A stretch of 64,000 bases of DNA from Micromonospora cremea (GTDB lineage Bacteria > Actinomycetota > Actinomycetes > Mycobacteriales > Micromonosporaceae), in contig NZ_FSQT01000002.1 of assembly GCF_900143515.1 (NCBI RefSeq), forward strand, positions 3,845,501-3,909,500. Direction: 5' to 3'. Below are positions 1-8,364 of this stretch, in pieces. The position numbers were made by a program, and so were the translations under genes. The notes under the pieces are model-generated. The model searched no databases. It saw only the letters and a list, made by a program, of their open reading frames with translations, and was not told the DNA's origin. Each line of letters begins with the position of its first letter. Within the stretch, counting starts at the first letter, position 1.

Positions 1-131
1 GTACTTCTGCGCTCAATCGTGTCGACCAGGTCGTGAGACTTCATGACGTCAGCGGCCCTCCGGTGCACGATGGTACCCCGGCGAACGACGATCGACCGCT
101 GCCGAGCCGCGAGCCGACGACCGGGATGGTG
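1..131. other. Non-coding window start
   Basis: No supported gene lies here. An open frame runs through it in phase with sseA, but the family-typical N-terminus begins only at 145. The left edge may hold the 3' flank of a gene outside the window. Confidence 0.4.
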
Positions 132-137
132 TTGGAT
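132..137 (+). promoter_or_regulatory. Putative -10 element (TTGGAT) of sseA
   Basis: TTGGAT ends 7 nt before the ATG at 145 and there is no ribosome binding site between them. This is the spacing expected for a leaderless actinobacterial transcript. No convincing -35 is seen. Confidence 0.3.
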
Positions 138-144
138 GGTCGCC

Positions 145-1005
145 ATGTCCGGTACCCAGGAGCCGCTGGTCGAGGCTGATCGGCTCGCCGCCGAGCTCGA
201 CCGCGCTGATCCGCCCACCCTGCTCGACGTCCGCTGGCGGCTCACCGGCCCGCCCGGCCGCGACGACTACCTGGCCGGTCACCTGCCCGGCGCGGTCTTC
301 GTCGACCTGGACACCGCGCTCTGCGGGCCGCCCGGCGTCGGCGGCCGGCATCCGCTGCCCGACCCGGCCGCGTTGCAGGCCGCGCTGCGGGCCGCCGGCG
401 TCCGGGCCGGTCACCCCGTGGTCGTGTACGACGGCGGCGACGGGCTGGCCGCCGCCCGGGCGTGGTGGACGCTGCGCTGGGCCGGGCACCGCCCCGTCCG
501 CCTGCTGCACGGTGGCTACCCGGCCTGGGTCGCCGCCGGTCGACCCGTCTCCACCGAGGCGCCCACCCCGGCCCCCGGCGACGTCGAGGTGCGCCCCGGC
601 GACCTTCCGGTGCTCGACGCCGGGCGGGCCGCCGCGCTGGCGGCGGCGGACGATGCCGTGCTGCTCGATGTGCGGGCCGCGCCCCGCTACCGGGGTGAGG
701 TCGAGCCGATCGATCCGGTCGCCGGGCACGTCCCGGGTGCGGCGAACCTGCCCGCCGGAGAGTACGTCGGCCCGGACGGGCGCTTCCTGGCCGCCGCCGT
801 GCTGCGGGAACGGTTCGCCGCCGCCGGGGTGACCGGAGCGCGGTCGGTGGGGGCGTACTGCGGCTCCGGAGTGACCGCCGCGCAGGCCGTTCTCGCCCTG
901 CACCTGGCGGGCCGACCGGACGCGGCGCTCTACGTCGGATCGTGGAGCAACTGGGTGGCCGACCCGACCCGGCCGGTCGCCTCCGGGTCGACACCTGGCC
1001 GCTGA
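145..1005 (+). CDS. sseA: Thiosulfate/3-mercaptopyruvate sulfurtransferase (tandem rhodanese)
   Basis: A 286-residue cytoplasmic protein with two rhodanese domains, the usual size for SseA. It transfers sulfane sulfur from thiosulfate or 3-mercaptopyruvate to a thiophilic acceptor. The N-terminal domain is the inactive structural copy. The C-terminal domain carries the active-site loop CGSGVTAA with Cys239. The frame is open upstream to 43, but that extension is Arg/Cys-rich and unlike the family, so the ATG at 145 was chosen; TTGGAT seven bases upstream suggests a leaderless message. It is followed after 49 bp by acuC on the same strand. Thiosulfate versus mercaptopyruvate preference cannot be decided confidently from the loop. 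Confidence 0.9.
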   Translation: MSGTQEPLVEADRLAAELDRADPPTLLDVRWRLTGPPGRDDYLAGHLPGAVFVDLDTALCGPPGVGGRHPLPDPAALQAALRAAGVRAGHPVVVYDGGDGLAAARAWWTLRWAGHRPVRLLHGGYPAWVAAGRPVSTEAPTPAPGDVEVRPGDLPVLDAGRAAALAAADDAVLLDVRAAPRYRGEVEPIDPVAGHVPGAANLPAGEYVGPDGRFLAAAVLRERFAAAGVTGARSVGAYCGSGVTAAQAVLALHLAGRPDAALYVGSWSNWVADPTRPVASGSTPGR

Positions 1006-1041
1006 GCAGCGCGTGTGGTGGGCCGGCGACGGTCCTCGTGC

Positions 1042-1047
1042 GACGAT
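1042..1047 (+). promoter_or_regulatory. Putative -10 element (GACGAT) of acuC
   Basis: GACGAT lies 7 nt before the ATG at 1055 with no Shine-Dalgarno between, as in leaderless promoters. The match to TANNNT is weak. Confidence 0.25.
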
Positions 1048-1054
1048 GGGGCCC

Positions 1055-2236
1055 ATGTCCGACGACACGGTGGTGGTGTGGGACGAGTCGCTGCTCGCCT
1101 ACGACATGGGTGACCATCCGCTCGACCCGGTCCGGCTGGAGCTGACCGTCGCGCTCGCCCGCGAGCTGGGCATCCTGGACCGCCCCGGGGTCCGCCTGGT
1201 CAAGCCGGAGCCCGCCGACGACACCCTGCTCACCCGGGTGCATGATCCGGCCTACCTGGCCGCGGTGCGCGCCGCGCCGCGCGACCCGCTCTTCGCCGGG
1301 TACGGGCTGGGCACCTCCGACAACCCGGTCTTCGACGGGATTCACGAGTCCAGCGCGCTCATCGCCGGCGCGACGGTGGCCGCCGCCGAGGCGGTCTGGC
1401 GCGGTGACGCACGGCGGGCGGTGAACGTGGCCGGTGGGCTGCACCACGCGATGCCCGCCCGGGCGTCCGGCTTTTGCGTCTACAACGACCCGGCGGTGGC
1501 CATCGCCCGCCTGCTGGACCTGGGCGCCGAGCGGATCGCCTACGTGGACGTGGACGTGCACCACGGCGACGGGGTGCAACAGATCTTCTGGGACGACCCT
1601 CGGGTGCTCACGGTCAGCGTGCACGAGACCCCGCTCGCGCTCTTCCCCGGCACCGGGTTCCCGGACGAGACGGGCGGGCCGGGCGCGCAGGGCACCGCGG
1701 TCAACATGCCGCTGCCGCCGGGCGTCGACGACACCGGCTGGCAGCGGGCGTTCCACGCGATCGTGCCGTCGGTGTTGCGCGCGTTCCGGCCGCAGGTGCT
1801 GGTCAGCCAGTGCGGCGCCGACGGGCACCGTCTGGATCCGCTCGCCGACCTGAACCTGACGGTGGACGGGCAGCGGGCCACCTACGTGGCGCTGCGGGCG
1901 CTCGCCGACGAGCTGTGCGACGGCCGCTGGGTCGCCACCGGCGGCGGCGGGTACGCGCTCGTCGAGGTGGTGCCCCGGGCCTGGAGCCACCTGCTGGCCG
2001 TGGCCACCGGCGGCCCGGTCGACCCGGCCACGCTCACCCCGCCGGCCTGGCGGGAGCTGGCCGCCGCCCGTCGTCCGGGCCGCGAGGTGCCGCTGCGGAT
2101 GACCGACGACGCGGACCCGTCGTACGAGCCGTGGCAGCCGACCGGCGAGCCGAACGCGGTGGACCGGGCGATCGCGGCCACCCGCAAGACGGTCTTTCCG
2201 CTGCTCGGGCTCGACCCGCACGATCCGCGGGACTGA
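1055..2236 (+). CDS. acuC: Histone-deacetylase-family lysine deacetylase AcuC
   Basis: A 393-residue zinc-dependent deacetylase of the arginase/HDAC fold. The catalytic landmarks are visible: the HHAMP segment near residue 130, DVDVHHGDG at about 165-173 supplying zinc ligands and the charge-relay Asp, and GTGF followed by the GG-rich loop. In Bacillus, AcuC removes acetyl groups from acetyl-CoA synthetase and so reactivates it. Here acuC sits 18 bp upstream of a GNAT/acyl-CoA-synthetase fusion that is a candidate protein acetyltransferase, so the pair probably forms a writer/eraser module for metabolic enzymes. ATG 1055 was preferred over 1013 and 1046 because it gives the family N-terminus. 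Small-molecule acetylpolyamine deacetylation is an alternative but less likely from context. Confidence 0.9.
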   Translation: MSDDTVVVWDESLLAYDMGDHPLDPVRLELTVALARELGILDRPGVRLVKPEPADDTLLTRVHDPAYLAAVRAAPRDPLFAGYGLGTSDNPVFDGIHESSALIAGATVAAAEAVWRGDARRAVNVAGGLHHAMPARASGFCVYNDPAVAIARLLDLGAERIAYVDVDVHHGDGVQQIFWDDPRVLTVSVHETPLALFPGTGFPDETGGPGAQGTAVNMPLPPGVDDTGWQRAFHAIVPSVLRAFRPQVLVSQCGADGHRLDPLADLNLTVDGQRATYVALRALADELCDGRWVATGGGGYALVEVVPRAWSHLLAVATGGPVDPATLTPPAWRELAAARRPGREVPLRMTDDADPSYEPWQPTGEPNAVDRAIAATRKTVFPLLGLDPHDPRD

Positions 2237-2254
2237 GCTGGGAGGACCGCGCCG

Positions 2255-4810
2255 GTGACCACGGTGGACCAGCCGGTGGACGTGCTGCTCAGCGACGGCA
2301 GCACCGTCCAGTTGCGACCGATCAGGCCGGATGACGCGCCGGCCATCGTGGCGATGCACGCCCGGTTCTCCGAGCGCACCCGCTACCTGCGCTACTTCTC
2401 GCCGTATCCGCGCATTCCCGAGCGGGATCTGATCCGCTTCGTCACGGTCGACCACCACGACCGGGAGGCGTTCGTGGTGCTGGCCGGCGACCGGATCGTC
2501 GCGGTCGGCCGCTACGAACGGCTGGGCCCGCAGGCCCCGGAGGCGGAGGTCGCCTTCGTGGTGGAGGACGCCCACCAGGGCCGGGGCATCGGCTCGGTGC
2601 TGATGGAGCACCTGGCCGACGTCGCCCGGCGCAACGGCATCATGAGCTTCGTCGCCGAGGTGCTGCCAACCAACGGGCAGATGCTGCGGGTCTTCGCCGA
2701 CTTCGGCTACCAGGTCCAGCGCGAGTTCGCCGACGGGGTGGTGCACCTGAGCTTCCCGATCGCGCCCACCGAGGCCACCCTGGAGGTGCAGCGCGGCCGG
2801 GAGCACCGCACCGAGGCCCGCTCGATCGCCCGGCTGCTCGCCCCGCGCGGCATCGCCGTCTACGGCGCGAGCGCGACCGGCCAGGGCGTCGGCGCGGCGG
2901 TGCTCGGGCACCTGCGCGACGGCGGCTTCACCGGCGCGGTCGTGCCGGTGCACCCGAGCGCGTCGACCGTGGCGGGGTTGCCCGCGTACCCGTCGGCGGT
3001 CGGCGCCGGGGTGCCGGTGGACCTGGCGGTGGTGGCGGTGCCGCCGGAGGCGGCGACCGTGGTGGTGGCCGACGCGGCGGCCGCCGGGGTGCACGGCCTG
3101 GTGGTCATCTCCGCCGGTTTCGCCGAGGCCGGCGCCGAGGGCGCGGCGGCGCAGCGGGCGCTGGTCCGCGCGGCGCACGCCGCCGGGATGCGGGTGGTCG
3201 GCCCGAACTGTCTCGGCGTGGCCAACACCGACCCGGCGGTACGCCTCAACGCCACCCTCGCCCCGGCGCTGCCGCCGGCCGGCCGGGTCGGCATCTTCAG
3301 CCAGTCCGGCGCGTTCGGGGTGGCGTTGCTCGCCGAGGCTGACCGGCGCGGCCTGGGGCTGTCCAGCTTCGTCTCGGCCGGCAACCGGGCGGACGTCTCC
3401 GGCAACGACCTGCTCCAGTACTGGCAGGACGACCCCGGCACGGACGTGATCATGCTGTACCTGGAGACCTTCGGCAATCCGCGCAAGTTCGCCCGGCTGG
3501 CCCGACGGATCGGCCGGGCCAAACCGGTCGTGGCGCTCGCCTCGCCGGCCCGCCCGGTCGGGGTGGGCGACACCGCCGGGCCGGATGAGGTGGCGGTGGC
3601 GGCGCTGTTCGCCCAGTCCGGGGTGATCCGGGTGGACACCGTGCCGGAGCTGCTCGACGTGGGGGTGCTGCTGGCCAACCAGCCGCTGCCCGCCGGTGGT
3701 CGGGTCGGCGTGGTCGGCAACTCCTCGGCGCTCACCGGCCTGGCCGCCAGCGCGTGCGCCGGGCAGGGCCTCACCGTCGTCGACGGGTACCCCCGCGACG
3801 TCGGGCCGCGCGCCGGCGCTGCCGAGTTCGCGACCGCACTGGCTGAGACGGCCGGCGACGACCAGGTGGACGCCCTGGTGGTCGTCTTCGCCCCGCCGCT
3901 GCCCGGCCAACTGACCGATGTGGACGCCGACGTGACCGCAGCGCTGCCGGCCGTACTCGCGTTGGGCAAGCCGACCGTGGCGACCGTCCTGGTCGGCCGG
4001 CTGCCGGCCGGGGTGCCGGCGTACGGCGGGGTGGAGGAATCGGTGCGGGCCCTCGCCCAGGTGCACCGGTACGCCGAGTGGCTGCGCCGGCCGCCCGGGG
4101 TGGCACCCGAGCTGCCCCGGATCGACCGGGCTGCCGCGCTGGGCGCGTTGCGGGCCGACGCCACCGACCCGACCGCCCTGCTGGCCGCGTACGGCATCGA
4201 CGTGGTGGCGTCGGTGCCGGTCGACTCGGTCGACGGCGCGGCGGACGTGGCGGCGCGGTTGGGCTTCCCGGTGGCGCTCAAGGCCGCCGCACCCGGGCTG
4301 CGGCACCGGCTCGACCTCGGCGCGGTCCGGCTCGATCTGCCCGACGAGCAGGCGGTCCGCCGGTCGTACGCCGAGCTGACGGCGGCCTTCGGCGCGGACG
4401 TCCTGGTGCAGCCGATGGTTCCGCCCGGCGTGGCCTGCGTGGTGGAGCTGGTGGAGGATCCGGCGTTCGGGCCGGTGGTGGGCTTCGGTCTCGGTGGCGT
4501 CGCCACCGAGCTGCTCGGCGACCGGGCCTGGCGTGCGGTGCCGTTGACGGACCGGGACGCCGCCGAGCTGGTCGACGAGCCGCGGGCGGCGCCGCTGCTG
4601 CGCGGGCACCGGGGCGCCGCACCGGTCGACCGGGCGGCGCTGGCGGATCTGCTGCTGCGGGTCGGTCAACTCGCCGACGAGCAGCCCCGGGTGCGTTCAT
4701 TGACCCTGAACCCGGTGCTCGCCCGCCCGGACGGCATCTCGGTCCTGCACGCGCAGGTGCGGGTCGGCGGCGTGGCCGCCCGCCCGGACACCGGCCCCCG
4801 CCGCCTGTAA
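2255..4810 (+). CDS. pat: Protein acetyltransferase: GNAT fused to (inactive) ADP-forming acyl-CoA synthetase
   Basis: An 851-residue two-part protein. Residues about 5-165 form a GNAT domain with the acetyl-CoA loop QGRGIGS. The rest matches ADP-forming acyl-CoA synthetases: CoA-binding Rossmann domain (about 190-290), ligase domains containing SQSGAFGVALL, and a C-terminal ATP-grasp-like part. At the place where active synthetases have the phosphorylated His of the SHTGA motif, this protein reads GDTAG, with Asp439. The synthetase half is therefore probably a non-catalytic sensor, as in Pat enzymes that acetylate acyl-CoA synthetases. The GNAT-first order resembles the Streptomyces lividans PatA layout. 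The GTG start at 2255 has GGAGG about 8 nt upstream. The gene follows acuC by 18 bp. The stop codon is the first part of a dispersed repeat. Confidence 0.85.
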   Translation: MTTVDQPVDVLLSDGSTVQLRPIRPDDAPAIVAMHARFSERTRYLRYFSPYPRIPERDLIRFVTVDHHDREAFVVLAGDRIVAVGRYERLGPQAPEAEVAFVVEDAHQGRGIGSVLMEHLADVARRNGIMSFVAEVLPTNGQMLRVFADFGYQVQREFADGVVHLSFPIAPTEATLEVQRGREHRTEARSIARLLAPRGIAVYGASATGQGVGAAVLGHLRDGGFTGAVVPVHPSASTVAGLPAYPSAVGAGVPVDLAVVAVPPEAATVVVADAAAAGVHGLVVISAGFAEAGAEGAAAQRALVRAAHAAGMRVVGPNCLGVANTDPAVRLNATLAPALPPAGRVGIFSQSGAFGVALLAEADRRGLGLSSFVSAGNRADVSGNDLLQYWQDDPGTDVIMLYLETFGNPRKFARLARRIGRAKPVVALASPARPVGVGDTAGPDEVAVAALFAQSGVIRVDTVPELLDVGVLLANQPLPAGGRVGVVGNSSALTGLAASACAGQGLTVVDGYPRDVGPRAGAAEFATALAETAGDDQVDALVVVFAPPLPGQLTDVDADVTAALPAVLALGKPTVATVLVGRLPAGVPAYGGVEESVRALAQVHRYAEWLRRPPGVAPELPRIDRAAALGALRADATDPTALLAAYGIDVVASVPVDSVDGAADVAARLGFPVALKAAAPGLRHRLDLGAVRLDLPDEQAVRRSYAELTAAFGADVLVQPMVPPGVACVVELVEDPAFGPVVGFGLGGVATELLGDRAWRAVPLTDRDAAELVDEPRAAPLLRGHRGAAPVDRAALADLLLRVGQLADEQPRVRSLTLNPVLARPDGISVLHAQVRVGGVAARPDTGPRRL

Positions 4811-4850
4811 GGGGACCTTCTTAACGCCTGCGGTAGAAGAAGGCCCCCTT
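4809..4850. repeat. Dispersed G-rich hairpin element (copy 1)
   Basis: Arms AAGGGGACCTTCTT (4809-4822) and AAGAAGGCCCCCTT (4837-4850) pair with one mismatch around a 14-nt loop. The element starts inside the TAA stop of the acetyltransferase and lies between it and the convergent VOC operon, so it can serve as a bidirectional terminator. Read on the minus strand it carries the core CTACCGCAGGCGTTAAGAA, shared with 55463-55516 and in part with 30773-30826. Confidence 0.7.
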
Positions 4851-4894
4851 GTCAACCCCGGCCGGCCGGCGGGCGGGCGCGGGCGTGCGGTGGA

Positions 4895-5302
4895 TCAGGC
4901 GCGGCTGGAGATCTGCTGGATTGCCCATGCGTTGCCGTCCGGGTCGGTGAAGAAGACGAAGCCGACGTTGTCCAGCGGGTGCGGCGTGGGGCTCGGGCTG
5001 GCGCCCAACACCTGGATCTCGCTGACCTCCACACCCCGTTCGACCAGCTCTGCGCGGGCCCGCTCCAGGTCGGGCACCACCAGTTGCAGGCCTTTGAGCG
5101 AGCCCGGCGGCATGTCCGGGACGGCGCCCTTGCCGATCACGATCGAACAGCCGGAACCGGGCGGGGTCAGCTGGACGATCCGCGCGTCGTCACCGATCAC
5201 CGTGTCGTGGTCCACGGCGAAGCCGAGCCCGTCGGCGTAGAACGTCTTCGCCCGGTCCACGTCGGAGACCGGCACGATCACCACTTCCAATGTCCAGTTC
5301 AT
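4895..5302 (-). CDS. VOC/glyoxalase-superfamily protein
   Basis: A 135-residue protein with the vicinal-oxygen-chelate fold. It begins with the beta strand and SDVDRAKTFY helix typical of the first half and ends with the GFVFFTDPDGNAW strand of the second half. Substrate unknown; such proteins include dioxygenases, glyoxalases and antibiotic-binding proteins. It is the last gene of a three-gene minus-strand operon: its ATG overlaps the stop of the SRPBCC gene (ATGA), so the two are likely translationally coupled. Pairing with an ArsR regulator and an SRPBCC protein is common in actinobacteria, but the function of the set is not known. Confidence 0.85.
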   Translation of the reverse strand: MNWTLEVVIVPVSDVDRAKTFYADGLGFAVDHDTVIGDDARIVQLTPPGSGCSIVIGKGAVPDMPPGSLKGLQLVVPDLERARAELVERGVEVSEIQVLGASPSPTPHPLDNVGFVFFTDPDGNAWAIQQISSRA

Positions 5303-5805
5303 GGTTGCTCTCCTCGCATCGTCGTTGTCTCATGCAGCAGTTCGGCGAGCCGCGTGAAGCTCTGCCCGAGGCCCCGGGCCATCGGGTAGCGCAGTACGGT
5401 GTCCCGTCCCTGGGGGGTGGCGTAGCGCAGCGTGGTGGTGACGGTCGTCCGACCGGCCAGTTCGGTGAACTCGTGGCTGACCAGCGTTTCACCCGGGTAG
5501 GACTGGTTGTCGAAGAGCTCGGTGCAGACCAGCCGGTGCGGTGGCTCGATCTGCCGGTAGAGCCCGGCCTGGACCATCCGGGCCCCTTGCGGGCCCAGTG
5601 ACACGAACCGCCACCGGCCGCCGACCCGCAGGTCGACGTCGCACTCCGCCAGCCGCCAGCCGCGCGCGCCGTACCACCGGATCAGCAGTTTCGGCTCGGT
5701 GAAGGCGGCGAACACCAGGTGTGCCGGCGCGTCGAACAGCCGGCTCAGCACGATCTCCCGGTCGCTCGGGGTGTGCACGACGAGCGGGTCGCCGGTACCG
5801 GTCAT
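5299..5805 (-). CDS. SRPBCC (AHSA1-like) domain protein
   Basis: A 168-residue protein with a START/Bet v1-like ligand-binding fold of the activator-of-Hsp90-ATPase type. The typical opening DREIVLSRLFDAPAHLVFAA, the WYGARGW segment and the D-R-GG-W strand are visible. The upstream open frame is just the overlap with arsR, and the ATG at 5805 overlaps the arsR stop (ATGA), which decides the start. It overlaps the next gene by four bases as well. No catalytic role is evident; these proteins usually bind small hydrophobic molecules. Confidence 0.88.
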   Translation of the reverse strand: MTGTGDPLVVHTPSDREIVLSRLFDAPAHLVFAAFTEPKLLIRWYGARGWRLAECDVDLRVGGRWRFVSLGPQGARMVQAGLYRQIEPPHRLVCTELFDNQSYPGETLVSHEFTELAGRTTVTTTLRYATPQGRDTVLRYPMARGLGQSFTRLAELLHETTTMRGEQP

Positions 5806-6176
5806 TCGCTGGCCCCGCCCCGTTGGGCGCGCCGTTCGGCGGCGGTCTGGTCGACGGCCTGGAGTTCGTCGAGCAGGGCGTCGAGGCGCTGGTAGCTCTC
5901 CGCCCAGTAGTCGCGGTAGTCGGCGAGCCAGGCCGTGGCCTCCCGCAGCGGTCGGGCCTCCAGCCGGCACGGCCGGCGTTGGGCGTCCCGCCCCCGGCTG
6001 ACCAGGCCAGCGCGTTCCAGCACCTTGAGGTGCTTGGAGATGGCCGGCTGGCTCATCGCGAAGGGCTGCGCCAGCTCCGTCACGGTCGCCTCACCGCCCG
6101 CGAGCCGGGCGAGGATGGCCCGCCGGGTCGGGTCGGCCAGCGCCGCGAAGGTCGCGTCCAACAGTTCGGAGCCCAT
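5802..6176 (-). CDS. ArsR-family winged-helix repressor
   Basis: A 124-residue regulator. The winged helix is clear: LADPTRRAILARL, VTELAQPFAMSQPAISKHLKVLERAGLVSR (recognition helix AISKHLKVL) and the RRPCRLEARPL wing. It lacks the Cys pair of metal-sensing ArsR proteins, and belongs to the type found upstream of SRPBCC genes. It heads the operon arsR-SRPBCC-VOC with ATGA overlaps throughout. A strong ribosome binding site (AGGAGGTT) lies 7 nt before the ATG, inside a palindrome that is a likely autoregulatory operator. The inducer is unknown. Confidence 0.9.
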   Translation of the reverse strand: MGSELLDATFAALADPTRRAILARLAGGEATVTELAQPFAMSQPAISKHLKVLERAGLVSRGRDAQRRPCRLEARPLREATAWLADYRDYWAESYQRLDALLDELQAVDQTAAERRAQRGGASE

Positions 6177-6183
6177 CGCTTAT

Positions 6184-6211
6184 AACCTCCTGGTTTTATA
6201 ACCAGATGGTT
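6184..6211 (-). promoter_or_regulatory. Overlapping operator palindromes and RBS of the arsR operon
   Basis: CTGGTTTTATAACCAG (6190-6205) is a perfect 6-bp inverted repeat with a 4-bp AT spacer. AACCAGATGGTT (6200-6211) is a second perfect 5-bp dyad sharing its edge. The RBS AGGAGGTT (minus strand, 6191-6184) overlaps the first dyad. The arrangement predicts that ArsR binding blocks both transcription and ribosome access. Binding is inferred. Confidence 0.6.
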
Positions 6212-6250
6212 TCTATCGCGGATCGGCGCCTCGGTCAAGCACCTCGACAG

Positions 6251-6287
6251 CATGGAAGGCCCCGGCGAACCGCCAGGGCCTTCCATG
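6251..6287 (-). terminator. Hairpin terminator downstream of sigB
   Basis: CATGGAAGGCCC (6251-6262) and GGGCCTTCCATG (6276-6287) form a perfect 12-bp stem with a 13-nt loop, just beyond the sigB stop. No long U-tract follows, as is common in high-GC actinobacteria. Confidence 0.6.
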
Positions 6288-6299
6288 GGAACGAGTGCG

Positions 6300-7316
6300 T
6301 CAGCAGGCGTACGCCTCCAGGCGCTGGGCCCGCTCCGGCGCGCGCAGCTTCAGCAGCGTCACCTTCTCGATCTGCCGGATCCGCTCCCGGGACAGGCCGA
6401 ACTCCCGGCCGACCTCGTCGAGGGTGCGCTGGCGGCCGTCGTCCAGCCCGAACCGGAGCCGGATGACCGCCTGCTCCCGCTGGGACAGCGTGGCCAGCAC
6501 GATGCTCACCTCGTTGCGCAGCTCGCCCTGCGCGGCCGCGTCGCCCGGCTCGCCGCGCGGGTCCACCGCGGCCACGAAGTCACCGAGGGCGCTCTCGCCG
6601 TCGTCGCCGACGGCCTGGTCCAGGCTGACCGGCTCCCGGTCGTAGGAGATCAGCTCGATGACCTGGAACTCGGGGATGTCCAGCGCCCGGGCGACCTCGG
6701 CGACCGTGGGTTCACGGCCCAGCGTCACCGCCAGCTCGCGGCGGGCCCGGACCATCCGGTTGACCTGCTCCACCATGTGCACCGGGATGCGGATCGTGCG
6801 GGCCTGATCGGCCATCGCGCGGGTGATCGCCTGCCGGATCCACCAGGTGGCGTAGGTGGAGAACTTGTAGCCCTTGGCGTAGTCGAACTTCTCCACCGCG
6901 CGGATCAGGCCGAGGTTGCCCTCCTGGATCAGGTCGAGAAACGCCATCCCGCGTCCGGTGTAGCGCTTGGCGATGCTGACCACCAGCCGCAGGTTCGCTT
7001 CCAACAGGTGGTCCTTGGCCGCCCGGCCCTCCGCGACGATCAGCTCCAGATCGGCCCGCAGCTCCGGTGACACGGGGGTGCAGGTGGCCAGCTTCTCGTC
7101 GGCGAACAGGCCGGCCTCGATCCGCCGGGCCAGGTCGACCTCCTGGGCCGCGGTCAGCAGCTTCGTCCGGCCGATCCCGTTGAGGTAGGCCCGGACCAGG
7201 TCGGTGGAGATGCCGCGCTCGTCGGTGGCGTCCAGGTCGACGAGGGCCTCGGTGACCCCGTCGGTGGTGGTGCTGGCGGCCGGGCGCGTCCGGTTTTCCG
7301 TCATCTGCAGGACCAT
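6300..7316 (-). CDS. sigB: RNA polymerase sigma factor, sigma-70 group 2 (SigB type)
   Basis: A 338-residue principal-like sigma factor without the long N-terminal extension. Region 1.2 ([12 protein letters not shown]), region 2 with [11 protein letters not shown], the invariant [10 protein letters not shown] and [10 protein letters not shown] (-10 recognition), region 3, and region 4 with [11 protein letters not shown] (-35 recognition helix) are all present. Such proteins are dispensable, stress- or stationary-phase-related partners of the housekeeping sigma. A near-identical regions 2-4 occur in the longer sigA-type gene at 17781-19379. The frame is open to 7379, but the ATG at 7316 has GGGGAGAG upstream and was chosen. 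The promoter region is shared with the divergent SpoOM-type gene. Confidence 0.92.
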   Translation of the reverse strand: MVLQMTENRTRPAASTTTDGVTEALVDLDATDERGISTDLVRAYLNGIGRTKLLTAAQEVDLARRIEAGLFADEKLATCTPVSPELRADLELIVAEGRAAKDHLLEANLRLVVSIAKRYTGRGMAFLDLIQEGNLGLIRAVEKFDYAKGYKFSTYATWWIRQAITRAMADQARTIRIPVHMVEQVNRMVRARRELAVTLGREPTVAEVARALDIPEFQVIELISYDREPVSLDQAVGDDGESALGDFVAAVDPRGEPGDAAAQGELRNEVSIVLATLSQREQAVIRLRFGLDDGRQRTLDEVGREFGLSRERIRQIEKVTLLKLRAPERAQRLEAYAC

Positions 7317-7550
7317 CTCTGTCTCTCCCCGTGTCCACGTCTGTGCCGTGTCTCCGGCCCAGTGGTGCCGGTGTGACACACAGCTTGGCGGGCGGGGCGT
7401 AAAACGGGAGTGAGGCGATCGGGCACCCGACAGGAATCCGGTCGGATCGCGGGCGCGGTGTGTGTCGCCACCGTGTCTCCTTGCCCGCCCCGGTTACCGT
7501 GCCGACGGTCGGCCACCCACGGTCGACGGCGACAGGAGATGGAGAACGAC

Positions 7551-8339
7551 GTGGTCTTCAAGCGGCTCATGCAGGCGATGGGGGTCGGCGGCCCGTCGGT
7601 CGAGACGGTGCTGGCCAACCCGACCTGCCGACCGGGCGGCCAGTTGGAGGGCCGCATCCAGGTGGCCGGCGGTGACCACCAGGTCGACATCGACCACGTG
7701 GCGCTGGGCCTGGTCACCCGGGTCGAGGTGGAGAGCGGCGACAACGACTACGACACCATGCAGGAGTTCCACCGCCAGCAGGTCACCGGCGCGTTCCGGC
7801 TGGAGCCCGGGCAGCGCCACGACATCCCATTCCGCTTCGACGTGCCCTGGGAGACACCGGTCACCGAGCTGTACGGGCAGCACCTGCACGGCATGACGAT
7901 GGGGCTGCGTACGGAGCTGCAGGTGGCCCGCGCCGTCGACAAGGGTGACCTGGACGCGGTGTCGGTGCACCCGCTGCCGGCACAGGAGCGGCTGCTCGAC
8001 GCGTTGCTGCGGCTGGGGTTCCGGTTCGCCCGCGCCGATGTGGAGCGTGGGCACATCTACGGCGTCCGGCAGACGCTGCCGTTCTACCAGGAGATCGAGT
8101 TCAGCCCGGCGCCGCAGTACGCCCGCTCGATCAACCAGTTGGAGGTCACCTTCATCGCCGACCCGCAGCAGATGCAGGTGGTGCTGGAGGTCGACAAGCG
8201 CGGCGGCGTCTTCACCGAGGGCCGGGACGCGTTCGGCCGCTTCACGGTCGACCACGCCACCGCCGACCGCACCGACTGGACCGCCGAACTCGACGGCTGG
8301 CTCCGCCAGTCCCTCTCCCGCCGCGGCCTCTTCTCCTGA
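7551..8339 (+). CDS. SpoOM-family sporulation-control protein
   Basis: A 262-residue arrestin-like protein with the family opening VVFKRLMQAMGVGGPSVETVL, then beta-rich segments (GGQLEGRIQVAGG, HDIPFRFDVPWETP, and a late EVDKRGG strand). In Bacillus, Spo0M influences sporulation; the molecular role in actinobacteria is unclear. GTG 7551 was chosen because GGAG lies 6 nt upstream and the residue after it matches the family start. The ATG at 7539 would have its GGAG directly abutting. It is divergent from sigB, leaving room for a shared control region. Confidence 0.8.
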   Translation: MVFKRLMQAMGVGGPSVETVLANPTCRPGGQLEGRIQVAGGDHQVDIDHVALGLVTRVEVESGDNDYDTMQEFHRQQVTGAFRLEPGQRHDIPFRFDVPWETPVTELYGQHLHGMTMGLRTELQVARAVDKGDLDAVSVHPLPAQERLLDALLRLGFRFARADVERGHIYGVRQTLPFYQEIEFSPAPQYARSINQLEVTFIADPQQMQVVLEVDKRGGVFTEGRDAFGRFTVDHATADRTDWTAELDGWLRQSLSRRGLFS

Positions 8340-8364
8340 CCCACCCCCTCGGCCCGCCCTCCGC

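Noticed and set aside
242..4669. A 1475-codon open frame on the minus strand
   Set aside because: It is antisense to acuC and the acetyltransferase, is Arg/Gly/Pro/His-rich and matches no family; a GC-bias shadow.
7539..7550. ATG at 7539 as start of the SpoOM-type gene
   Set aside because: Its GGAG abuts the ATG, while GTG 7551 has proper spacing and the family N-terminus.
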